Shown piece after piece: positions 21,070 through 31,110 of a DNA stretch of 64,000 nt. The notes below the pieces were generated by a model. It had not been told where the DNA came from and searched no databases. It saw only the letters and a list, made by a program, of their open reading frames with translations. The DNA is taken from contig JAWHQI010000019.1 of the NCBI GenBank assembly GCA_033032865.1, forward strand, positions 15,418,001 to 15,482,000. Reading direction: 5' to 3'. Source of the DNA: Dactylorhiza incarnata (taxonomy: Eukaryota > Streptophyta > Magnoliopsida > Asparagales > Orchidaceae). Positions within the stretch are counted from its first letter, which is position 1, and each line of letters begins with the position of its first letter. The translations under genes and the position numbers were made by a program.

Positions 21070-22839
21070 TCTGTTTTGAGCATGTAATAGTAATTAGGAT
21101 TTATTAACTTTTGCTTAGTCCTAGACTTTATAAACTGCTTTAATACAGGCATTTGGTCCACCTTTAAGGACATTAAACAAAAGGGCTTCTTGGGAGACAA
21201 CCCATGGGAACCACCCAGTTCCGTCTGCTTAGTCTTTGTCTTTTAGTCCTGTTTTTCTTTTCATTTTGCTAACATCACAGGTTAAAGCTCTCGCGTGGTG
21301 GATGCGGAAGGAGAAAACTTGAAGAAGGAATTACCGCACTTCTGGCATGCTCATTTATGAGCATAAGTCCACTCTTCCCCTATTCTCCTTATATTTAAAT
21401 TCTTTAATTTATTTAGTTTTGATCAAGTCTGGGGGAGAGAGCGAGCTATGCACGTGCACACACTTTGCATGACATGTTAGAATGTGCTGAGTTAGGATTT
21501 CTATTTTGTTGCACACATTGCATACACTTGCACCTAGTTCACGCGCACTTGATCACGCGCACTTATCGGGTATCGCTGCGAGGTTCCCCGCTCGTAAGAA
21601 TTGGATTGTTAGCGTATGAGTGAGGAGTAGAGAAAAATGTTGACTCGAGTAGTGCTCTAGTCAAGTGCTCCCGTCACGCCTAGAAATTCAATTAGAGTAG
21701 AATAAAATTCAGAGTTATAATTTAATTATTTCTATTATAGTAGCTGTAATCTATTTTACTTTAGTGGTGAATCCGGTGAATCCAATGGTAGCATAAGGTC
21801 GAGTGTAGCTAGACTAGTAGTAGCTTATTACTAGGGTCGGAAGGAAGGACAACCTTTCTCGGTGGCTAGAACTTGCACTAGGCGACTCTTGAAATGATTG
21901 CGTTGAAGTACTCATTATAAAGTGTGATATATGCCATTTCATGATCCGTTTGTGCTTTTGAAATCTTTGCCAATGTAATCACCTTTGCAAGCCCACTTGA
22001 GCCTACCTTTCCTCTATGTTTAGCTCCACTTAAATGTCACCAAAGCCATACGACCATGCCCATTCTCGCTCCAACAAGTGAGCTGAAAGAAATTTATATA
22101 TCAATCTTGTTTGGTGCAATCTCCGTGTTGTATGTTAGCTTTGAAAAAGTTGAAGGAGAAGTTTTTATTATGCCTACAAAAGAAATTCTGTCGAGAAAGA
22201 AAAATAGAAAAAGAAAAAAGAAAAATTTCAAAAAGAACTTTCAATTACATTCTTTCGACAAAGGCAAAAAGTATGATTGGCTCAGCACACACCTAGTGTT
22301 CAGTTGTAGTCTGGGGGTGTTGTGTAGTTCTTGAAAATGTTGTCTTGGTGATTCTTATTCTCTTGAGTGCAGGTTATGTTGAGTGTGATTCCTATCGTCC
22401 TTCTACTTATCTAACCTAAACTCAGCATAAGCCAAATCTTAACCTATAAGTCCTATTGATTTTAGATACGAGCCATCTCATGCAGAAGAGAGAGTGTGAA
22501 CGTGCAAGCCTATGGACACCGACTTTGATGGATTTCTTAGGAGATTGTCCCAAGCTTTGATTCGAGTAATACTCTACTCATTAGTCACGCTATTGTCCCT
22601 GATGCGCGACCGAAAGATTCACCAGGATTCACCATCCAGGTAAATTAAATTTCAAATTACTATTTTAGAAATAATTAGATATAATCTTGAATTAAATTCT
22701 ATTCTAATGTATTTCTACGCCCGTGAGCATGCGACTTCGCATGAGTCTCCACCACTCAATCATACTCTAACATCCAATTGTTCCGATAGGAGAGCGGAGT
22801 AATTTGCCCGAGACGTGCAAATGGTTAAGTCTTGGGGTG
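21070..22839 (+). other. 3' non-coding part of element A with conserved blocks
   Basis: No gene is visible. A GGTCCACCTTTAAGGACATT..GGGAGACAACCCA block lies at about 21155-21215, shared with D (53149-53202). A hairpin is at 21347-21364 and an internal AAGTCTGGGGGAGAG tract at 21425. A TGTTGACTCGAGTAGTGCTC block lies near 21638. The stretch ends with the polypurine tract at 22827-22839, directly before the 3' LTR. These blocks recur in related elements although the DNA between them does not. Confidence 0.8.
21347..21364 (+). other. Conserved hairpin of element A
   Basis: ATGCTCA, loop TTTA, TGAGCAT: a perfect 7-bp stem. The same stem with other loops occurs in B, D and E at matching positions, about 60 bp before an internal AAGTCTGGGGG tract. 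Confidence 0.8.
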
Positions 22840-24334
22840 TGATGAGTCCCATTTATATGCACATTTATGGACTCATCTGGGCCAATTTTCTAGTCAATGC
22901 ACCACACTTTAGGCATGTTTACTATCATATTTGCTATTCCTTGCTAGGTGCACTATTAGGCCCGTTTCGATGTGCAATTGCGCTCCTTGTTGTTGGGGGT
23001 AAGCACATGGTGCTCCCCAATCCTTTTCCTATGTTTCTTCGGTGCTGGAGGTGTATTCCCAGGTAGTTTATATCGTGCAGGTGTTCCCAGTACAAATCTG
23101 TACAAGAAAACGGCGCACGATCACTGGTTATACTGCGCACGACCACTGATCGTGCGCCACTGATCGTGCGCGTTCAGTTGCAGCCCAAAGTTGCTTTCTG
23201 AATTTGGTCGTGCGTTGTTACGCACGGTCGTGCGTTCGATCGTGCGCTTTATTATTTTCTGCAGTTTTGTCTTGCAGGTTTTCTGGCAAAGCGCGCACGA
23301 CCACCAACTTCCAGTGCGCACAACCAATGGTCGTGTGCCACTGCTCGTGCGCCTTGTTTTCTATAAATACGCAGCCCGCGATTTTAGGTCGGACAGCACT
23401 GTTTTGGGCGCGAATTCTTCCGCAAGCTCCGCCATTTTCCCTCTCCAAGCTCCATCCATCCATCCTCTTCCTTGGGAAAGCTTCTTCCATCGATCCTAAG
23501 CTCCATCATGTGTTCCGGAAGCTTTCCCCGCCATCTACAGCAAGCATTTCAAGGTGCGGCATCTCCATTAGGCGAAGTGGAAGAGACCCTGCTCTGAGAA
23601 GAAGACGGATGATGTTTGGAGGTAGTGACAACCTCTGAATCCCGGAAGCAACCAAGGACTGAGCTCGGAGGAGGCTTGACAACCCCCCATTCCGACCAAG
23701 ATCTACGGCGAGGCTTCTCATCTCATGGTTTCCTCTACCCTCACTCTCTTGTAAATGTATGCTTAACTATTGTATTGAACTAGAGTGATCTCTATTTGTA
23801 TGAATGGAAGTATACTCTTGTTTTATTTCTTGCTTAATGCATTGCTGTGATGCGCTCCACCCCCACTCCACTTCCACACACGCGTTCTAGTTAGCCATCT
23901 AGCAATTGCTAGTGGTGATGTTGGCGAAGAGGTGAATACAACCCTCATAAAACCTCGCATTGATGCCACTCCACCCGCTTACCGAAGCGCGGCATCGCGG
24001 CCGCTGCACTCACCCCCACTTTGCGAAGAGGTGTGTGCAACCCTCAATCATCACAGTTACTTTCCATCCACGGGCCTTCCGAAGCACGACATCGTGGCCG
24101 TTGCATCCATCCCGCCTTGCGAAGCGGAGTTTTGACCCGCATCTTATTTCTGCAATAGCTTAGGACACCAATCACAACGACCCTTGTTTTTACTTTCTTT
24201 TACTCGTCGTAACAATCACCTCAATCTATTTTCTTGTCACCACAACTTGCATTCCTCAAGAGATCGACATTCGGGGAAGCTATTCCCAAATTTATTACTT
24301 GACAGCGACTGGTACACTTGCCGAACACGCATCA
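22840..24334 (+). repeat. 3' LTR of element A
   Basis: Same length and termini as the 5' LTR. It is preceded by the polypurine tract and followed by the target duplication gttgc (24335-24339). Confidence 0.95.
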
Positions 24335-24339
24335 GTTGC

Positions 24340-24638
24340 TTGTTGCATGCTGGAGAAGACTCCATGATAAATGTTGTCTTTTTCGGGTTCTGAGTACTGA
24401 GACGTGCTGCAAGGGGTTCTGGAGGGGCTTCCCCGACAATACCTAGAAAAAGGTTACAGAATTGGGTTCTGTTAGTAGCGTCGGGCGCTAGCTTTAGCGT
24501 CGGCGGTAGTGTTAGTGATCCTTGAGATCACGCGGTTTGTTGGCCAGTGGCCCTGAGGGCCGGGTCGATGACCCTGTGAGGTCGTCTATGTGATCAGGCC
24601 TAACTGATCCGAACCCGTCCATAGTGGTGGTGAAGTGG
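24340..24638 (+). mobile_element. Gypsy LTR, second fragment
   Basis: Continuation of the LTR that starts at 17510, after the insertion of element A. It again carries a GCGCTAGCTTTAGCGTCGG cluster (about 24485-24515). At 24638 it is cut by the Tekay-type element (possible target site agtgg, 24634-24638). Its remaining end is not found; the matching flank beyond 40868 has been lost. Confidence 0.55.
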
Positions 24639-26420
24639 TGTAACACCTACACTGCAATGACTATATAATATAGGTCCGGTCGGGACCCCACAAGATATAA
24701 TCACCACAACTTTAGTATTAAAAAGTGATATAGATCTAACCATCTCAAAACTCAGAACAAACACAGCGGAAACATTAAATAAACTTTAGAAGTTGTCCAC
24801 ATCTACATAAGAGTACCATGTCCTTAAGTACTTACAAAACTCATACTCTAGACAAACAAACATGGCATATAAAATATCCAAAAGATCATCACAATCCTAA
24901 GCTACATCGGCATGCAAGCCGGAACACGTAAAGACATCATAGTCAAAAAAGAAAACAGGAATAATGCACTTCATGAAGCTTAGGCCTTCTTGGCCGGCGA
25001 GCTAGGTCCAGCATGCGATCCTTGCCCTGCATCCAAAAAAGAGTGGTATAACGAGGGATAGCTTTGGCTGACCAACAATGGTGTAACAACACCCCTCCTC
25101 CTGACCGTCCTAGCGAACCCCGGGGAACAACATCACCCTGCAAGTCAGCACTTAGTATGCAAATGTAATAAACAATAATAACATAAAAACGATAGGCATG
25201 AGTGTCACAAGCATCATCCACATTTCTATGTTGTGCAATAAAAGTAGGGTCCTAACAATGCATCATGTATGCAAACCCGGGTTTCTCCCAAGGCACCCTA
25301 TGGCGTGTTTGCTTCTCATAACAACACACATCAACATTTCACAACAAACCAAGGGTACTTATCATTTCCCCACAGGCGTGCACGCCCAAGGCCAAGAACT
25401 CCACAGAGACCTCACCCCTTACATGGCTCATCTTGCCAACGGGCGCATCAGCATACTTGTTCTTGCCACAATCACTAAGACAAAAGACAAGAACTCCACT
25501 GAGATCTCACCCCTTACATGACTCATCTTGACAACCGGCGCATCAACATACTTGTTCTCGTCAGTTAGCACAAAAGGGGACTTGTCTTGCAAGGACACTC
25601 TACCCACATGAATCCAAGCATTCACGGGTTAGCTAGCCGACCACAAAGACAAAGTCATGCCTTCACATACACATAAACATTACCCTTTCCAAACCAACGT
25701 TCATTCTCACGCGAAACATAAGGGCAACACCTACGATATTTTTGCCATCAACGGAATTTCTAGCAAAATCCCTAAAATGCACGTTAAGCAACATCACCGA
25801 ATCGGACAACCGGTCGCAATTTTGGCTTCACCCACAATGCCTAATCCACTAACGAAGCGGATCTTTAGTGCAAAATCATGTCGAGGATGGACTCACTCAA
25901 CCAGATGGTTCTTCTTCAACCAAGGCGACCCAAACCCCTCTAATTTGAGAGATCAGGTGCCATAAATTTCTTTAAAGAGAAGGTAAAACCAAAGATGCCA
26001 TGCGTGCATCCTAAAATTGGTAGGAGAGATGTCGTTACCCTAAAAGTTCTCTTCCTCGCCATAGATCGGTTGAAAGGCACGGATAGAAAGAAGCGCCTTC
26101 TAGTCCTCTCGACGGATCTGATTTCGGATCAACGAACGGAGCTACGGTGCTCCAACAATGGCGGATCTAACCTTCTTCTTCCTCCAAACCCTACTCCTTT
26201 CCTTAGCCTCCAAAAGCACCAAAAGACTTGATGGAATGGAAACGAAACCGCCTCGACGAATCCAACTTGACGAACACCAACGAAACAAGAGCTTTACTCA
26301 ACGGGGCAGCTAACGCCTGTGTTAGCACCTAACGCCGACGCTAGCTCCCAGATACAGAAAAAACCTGTACTAGCCTTAGGCATTCCAGACTTCGCGCTCA
26401 GCGAAATTTGGAGTGTTATT
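24639..26420 (-). repeat. 3' LTR of the Tekay-type element
   Basis: The plus strand starts TGTAACACCT at 24639. On the minus strand the LTR should begin TGTAACACTCC but reads TATAACACTCC, split by element B after its sixth base. It contains a 105-bp tandem duplication (25393-25602). Confidence 0.85.
25393..25602. repeat. 105-bp tandem duplication in the Tekay LTR
   Basis: CAAGAACTCCAC.GAGA.CTCACC..CATACTTGTTCT is present at 25393 and again at 25498. The partner LTR shows the same duplication (about 40190 and 40287), so it predates insertion. Confidence 0.85.
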
Positions 26421-28027
26421 GATGAGTCCTGATCATATACACATTTATGGACTCATTCGGGCCGTTATTTAGTCAATTCTCCGCACTTTAGCCTTGTTAT
26501 AGTTTATATTTGATAATCCACGCTAGGTGCACATCTAGGCCCACTTTGGTGTGATTTTCGTGCTTATTGTCATTAGTAGTATTCATGTGCTGTTAAGTGC
26601 CACTTTCAGTGGCTAGATCTGTGGTTGTGCGGGAATAGGAGTCGTGCAAGTGTTCCCGGTGCAATTCTGCACAGGAACACTGCGCACGATCGACGGTTCT
26701 ATTGCGCACGACCACTGGTCGTGCGCCACTGATTGTGTGCACTTAACCCTTTTTCACGAGTTCTGTTTGGTGCAGTATGCACGACCACCAGCGCCAGTGC
26801 GCACGACCACCGGTCGTGCGCCACTGCTCGTGCGCACTTAGCATTAAAATTCTGAGTTCTGTTTGCTGTATTGCGCACGACCATCAGCGCTAGTGCGCAC
26901 GACCACCGGTCGTGCGCCACTGGTCGTGCGAACATTTTATTTTATAAATTTCGTATCTTGCAGGTTCCACCCAGACAGGCGCACGATCACAGGATTCTAG
27001 TGCGCACGACCACTGGTCGTGCGCCAATGACCATGCGCACTGTTTAATTCAACGCCTATATAATGACCTGTTCGTGAATTAGGTCGGGGATTACGTCTTT
27101 TGGCTCCGTTCAGTCCGCCGTTTTCGCCATTTTCAGAGGGTTTTCACCCCCTAGGCCTCCTCCATCATCCAAGGACTTAAAGGAAGGGATCCTACACTCA
27201 TCTTCATCGCTAACGAAGAGGTTCTTCGCATTAGACGTGGCCGGATGGTAAATCGCTGGAGATGACGGGTCCATTGGGAGGTGTGACAGCCCTCCTCTAC
27301 CCCGGACGCAGTTGGGACCGAGCTAGGACGCGGATTGACAACCCGGTGCTTCCTACCGTGAATCTACAACGAGACTCCGGATTCGGTCGTATCTCTTGCC
27401 TTTTTCTTCTACTTAAGTGGTTGTATTTGTTTGTACTCTCTTTATCTTGATGATGAACGCTATGAACTATGTTAGTATTGTTAATTTCATGTCTATGAAA
27501 TCATTTTGTTCATTTGTGTTAATGAGGTGCACCCCCATCGATTTTCTGCTCCACTACCATGTCCAGTGCCGCACTAGCAATTGCTAGTGGCGTGCTTGTC
27601 GATGAGGTGCTTGCGACCCTCAATCCGTAAGCCTACTCGCCCATCCGGCCACCGAAGCGTGGCATTGCGGCCCGTATTCCACTCTCCTAACGAAGCAGCG
27701 CGCTCAAGGCCTGCATAGCTCGTTCCCGTTAGCCTTCTCGTCCATCCGCCCTTTCGACGCAGCGCGCTCAAGGCCTGCCTAGTTTCCATCCCGCCGATCG
27801 AAGCATTGCATAGCGGCATTGCATAGGAGTAGGCGTAGTATTTACTTTTGTTTGCAAACCTCAAAGCCCCTTTCGTTCGCATTCCACCTACCGCAGGACT
27901 TCGATCTCAAGTCTTCCTCGATAATAAACTCCACCTTACTGTGTTCCTCAAGAGACCGACACTCGGGAATTCTATTCCCAAAATTTATTACTTGCGCGAC
28001 CGGTGCACTTGCCGAATCATCGCATCA
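26421..28027 (+). repeat. 5' LTR of element B
   Basis: It starts TGATGAGTCC and ends CATCGCATCA. It carries five or more GCGCACGACC..GGTCGTGCGC palindromes between about 26680 and 27035, and a TATATAAT box at about 27057-27064. It is 21 bp longer than the 3' LTR because it keeps one extra palindrome half-unit near 26875-26900. Confidence 0.95.
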
Positions 28028-28033
28028 AGTTTT

Positions 28034-28051
28034 TGGCGCTGTTGCCGGGGA
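28034..28051 (+). other. tRNA-Asp primer-binding site of element B
   Basis: TGGCGCTGTTGCCGGGGA, one base different from the site in element A, six bases after the LTR end. Confidence 0.9.
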
Positions 28052-28281
28052 ACACAGTCGTGTGAGTTTTCTTGAGAGGGAGACGAGAGATAGTTGTTCT
28101 TTCTTTGTGTTTAGCCGCATTTCTTTTTTTTGTTTTGCCTTTAATCTTCTGTTGTCTTCCTTTATTTCGTCTTTCCGTATTTTAAAGTTTTAGGCAAGTT
28201 TAATCCAAGGAGCTTTATTAGTTGTGTGGATTTTCCTTGCAAAGAATTCCTGCTTCATTTTATCTGCTTTAATTATTGAAA

Positions 28282-29403
28282 ATGTCATCATGGGGTATTT
28301 CGCCTAGCTTTAATGATAAGATGGTTTATTATTTAGACCAAATGAACGAGTTGAATGCTGGGCAGTGTAGGAACATTGTTTGCTTATTGTGTCGATGAGA
28401 GGGTCATGAATTGAAGGACTGTCCTAGTCTTTTCAAGCCTGACCGCCGCTCCTCCACTCAGGACGACATTGTCCCTATCACTCCTTCTTTACCCATGGAG
28501 GCAATTGTGCCCTCTATCCTTGAGCCTGTTTTGTGCATGGATTCCTCACTCCCTGTGTATGGCTTCACTCCTAGTGATGATGATCACTCATCTATTAGCC
28601 AACAAGGAGAGGAATGGGAGCTCCTAGATGCACCTGAGCATGATGAGGAAAGTATTCTTTCCATCGGGGAGGCTTTTACGGAGGAACCAAATCTTTGGGT
28701 TTTTCCAGTTTCTTTGCACGATTTTTCTACACACATTCTTTATGATCCTATCAAAGTAAAGGAGCGGGGTGATGCTTCAGACTCGGAGGATGCTCCGAGG
28801 TGGGTTGAGGAGGATACTCCTTCTGATGAGGAGGTTTGCACTTCCTCATGGGACGAGGAGGTCCAACTCACCACCGAGGCCCTTGAGTTCTTGGGTTCCC
28901 CTCGTCATGATACTTACGATGATGATAGTGATCTATCCTTGGATCCTGCTGGGAGTGAGACCAGGATCACTCCCCTGATGTTTGATTATTTATGTCATTC
29001 TTCTCTTTTATTTCATGACCCCCTTTCTTCATCTGAGCCTGTGCAGGTTGAGTCTTCACAGGTACATCAGGAGGACTTGGAGCTTTTTGCTCAAGTCAAT
29101 GATGAGAGTATCCTCTCATGTGAGGAGGTTTATTCCCCCTCCTTTGAGGAAGCTCCACTCATTGCATTTTCTTCCTGCCACCTTGCTGTTGACGATACCT
29201 TGCTAAGCAAGGATGTGTTTTGTGAGATGAGTGAGGACCAGGCCTCCTCCTTTTCTTACATTCTCTACCCTCTACCTGTGAGGAGCAGGTATCTATATCT
29301 AGGTAGAGGGGTGACTGTTCTATCACCGTATCGGTACCTGCAACCGAAACGGATATTGGAACAGTTACCTATGCATTTTCTCTTCCATAGGCCCATTAGC
29401 TAG
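28282..29403 (+). pseudogene. Zinc-knuckle protein of element B, one in-frame stop
   Basis: The ATG at 28282 opens MSSWGISPSFNDKMVYYLDQ. A zinc knuckle follows, with CLLCR, an in-frame TGA at 28396, and EGHELKDC. Without that stop the frame would be about 373 residues. The long acidic tail has blocks shared with the frame of element E, for example VQVESSQVHQEDLELFAQ and SILSCEEVYSPSFEEAP. The C-terminus contains SRYLYLGRGVTVLSPYRY, also readable in E. Only one zinc knuckle is present, against two in A. The single TGA replaces what was probably CGA, a C-to-T change typical of methylated plant repeats. No enzyme domain is present. Confidence 0.75.
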
Positions 29404-29610
29404 GACCTTTATGTTTTCAAATAAGTCGTGCTGGGATGACAGTAACCCCAGTAGTTATCTTTCTTTTTCCTGAAATTTTATTTTGTCTAGTTTAGTTAAG
29501 TTTTGTTAAGGCGGTGAATACCTCGCTGCTTGTGCTGATTCCTGTTTGTGCGTAAACTGCACGGTGGATGGACATTTTACTAAAATTTTGGCCGCTGGAA
29601 AATTCCTAAG

Positions 29611-29690
29611 GCGCACGATCACTGGTCGTGCGCACTACTTATCGCGCACGACCACTGGTCGTGCGATCGGCCCAGATTTTTATAAAATGC
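29611..29690 (+). promoter_or_regulatory. Internal promoter-like module: two palindromes plus TATA box
   Basis: Palindrome 1 has arms GCGCACGA and TCGTGCGC (29611-29633). Palindrome 2 has arms CGCACGACCA and TGGTCGTGCG around one base (29644-29664). A TATA box, TATAAAA, follows at 29681-29687. The layout copies the LTR promoter of this family and lies 154 bp upstream of the ATG at 29841. It suggests separate transcription of the env-like frame. Confidence 0.6.
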
Positions 29691-29840
29691 TCGTCCGCCC
29701 GAGCCTTTCACGCACGCTCTAGGGTTTTCTTCGTTCGTCGCCCGTGCGCCGTTTCCGCTGGTTTGCCGCCGATCGTGCGCCCTCCTTCCTTCCGGTGAGC
29801 CCACTTCCGATTCTTCTCTTTCCTTTGCCCTCCTACCACC

Positions 29841-31110
29841 ATGAGCTCCAGAGATCGCCAAAAGATCTACCAACGCTCCGGCCGCTCTTCCGCCTCTCCT
29901 GCTCAGATCCTCGCTAGGATGGCTACTTTTTCCAAAGATTCGCACACAAGGCGATTCAACTCTCTCAAGGAGAAGCCATTCCTATCGCAGCGTCTGGTGG
30001 ATTGGAACGAGTTAAATTCCATCGGCGACAATGGAGAGTTGGGGGAGGCCGTCCGCCAACGCTATTATTTCGATCATTGGAGTGGGGTGTTCGAGTGCAA
30101 TGACCTCGGCTACCGGGAGCTTACCTTGGAGTTCCTTGCTACGTTTGAGTGGGATGTGTTGCCCTCCAGTCAACGTCTAGGGAAGTGCTCTTTCCGAATG
30201 TTGGGCAAGGTCTTCACTCTGTCCTTATCCGAGTTAGCGGTGCACGCGGGCTTTTACACTGAAGCCGAGGCCGCGGCGATCCCTTTTCTGGATTTGAATG
30301 TCTCCTTCCCTAATGGCGTCACCCCGCGTGCTGCGTGGTGTGCTCTCACAGGTCGTGATGAAGAATATGTGGCCAGGAAAAGCAAATCGACCTGGATCGT
30401 CCGCGCCTGCTCTCCGTTTCCTGCAGCATGTCCTTAGCCACTCCCTTGTCGCCCGTGCCCTCAGTCAGAACGTGGTGGGGTGGCAAGATCTGATCTCCCT
30501 TTATAGTATGGAATTCCGGCAGCCCTTGCATCTTGGCTACATGCTAGCTTTCTTCTTCCACCACGAGGCCACTTACGGTCTCACAGGTGCCATTGGTGGT
30601 GCCTACTATATTACCCGCATTGCCAAAAGCCTGGGGGTTTGGAGTCATCTGCCTCCGATGGTGCAGGTGACTGCACCCTCCTTCATCACTCGGGCCACCA
30701 TGGTGAGTTTCCATTTATTATGGGTCGTGGGGAAGAAGAGTAGTAGACGCTTTGTGGTTGTGATGCCGGGAGATGCGCCTAGGGAGAGGCAGGGCGACGA
30801 GGAGCACGGAGAGCCGGCTGAGCCGCCAAATACTCACCGCGAGATAGTCCTTCCGCAGCCGCGGAGTCATTCATTTCAGCAGGAGCGGAGAGCCAAGGAG
30901 GAGGGCAGTTCGTCAAGAGCACCGGAGGTGCCAAGTTTCGATCGGCGCCTCTCCGATCTGGAAGCGAACCAGTACTGGCTAACGGATTTTGTCTATCAGC
31001 AAGCATTGCGGGGAGGACTAAATATCCCCCCACCTCCTGGTCAGGCCGCATCATCTTCCAGACGGTCGCCGTCCGTTGTGGTTATAGATAGCGACAGCGA
31101 CGACGAGTGA
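29841..31110 (+). pseudogene. Athila ORF-1 / env-like protein of element B, one frameshift
   Basis: It starts at an ATG in good context (CCACCATGAG). The first frame (29841-30437) is basic at the N-terminus. It holds FECNDLGYRELTLEFLATFE and FRMLGKVFTLSLSELAVHAG, matching the pattern of the ATHILA ORF-1 family (PF03078, from memory), the frame in the env position of Athila elements. Near 30395 the reading shifts by one base. The second frame carries on to 31110 with VVGWQDLISLYSMEF, a hydrophobic GYMLAFFFHH segment and an acidic, proline-rich tail ending VVVIDSDSDDE. Together the two frames would encode about 420 residues. I see no signal peptide and no clear transmembrane anchor, so an envelope role is not supported by this copy. 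Confidence 0.75.

Larger units (their letters stand above)
18311..24334 (+). mobile_element. Element A: complete non-autonomous Athila-like retrotransposon
   Basis: Two LTRs of 1495 bp each (18311-19805 and 22840-24334) enclose 3.03 kb. The target site gttgc is duplicated at 18306-18310 and 24335-24339. There are a tRNA-Asp primer site (19812), a polypurine tract TAAGTCTTGGGGTG before 22840, and one intact ORF (19921-21069). No protease, reverse transcriptase, RNase H or integrase is present. The two LTRs differ at roughly 5% of positions in the first 330 bp by eye, so it is the oldest of the intact-ended elements here. Confidence 0.95.

Noticed and set aside
27574..27882. Minus-strand frame of 102 codons
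   Set aside because: It lies within the LTR of element B and is repeated identically at 34129-34437, opposite to transcription. Duplication of the LTR explains it.
29841..31110. True envelope gene
   Set aside because: The frame sits in the env position, but I see no signal peptide, no cleavage site and no clear membrane anchor. I call it Athila ORF-1/env-like only.
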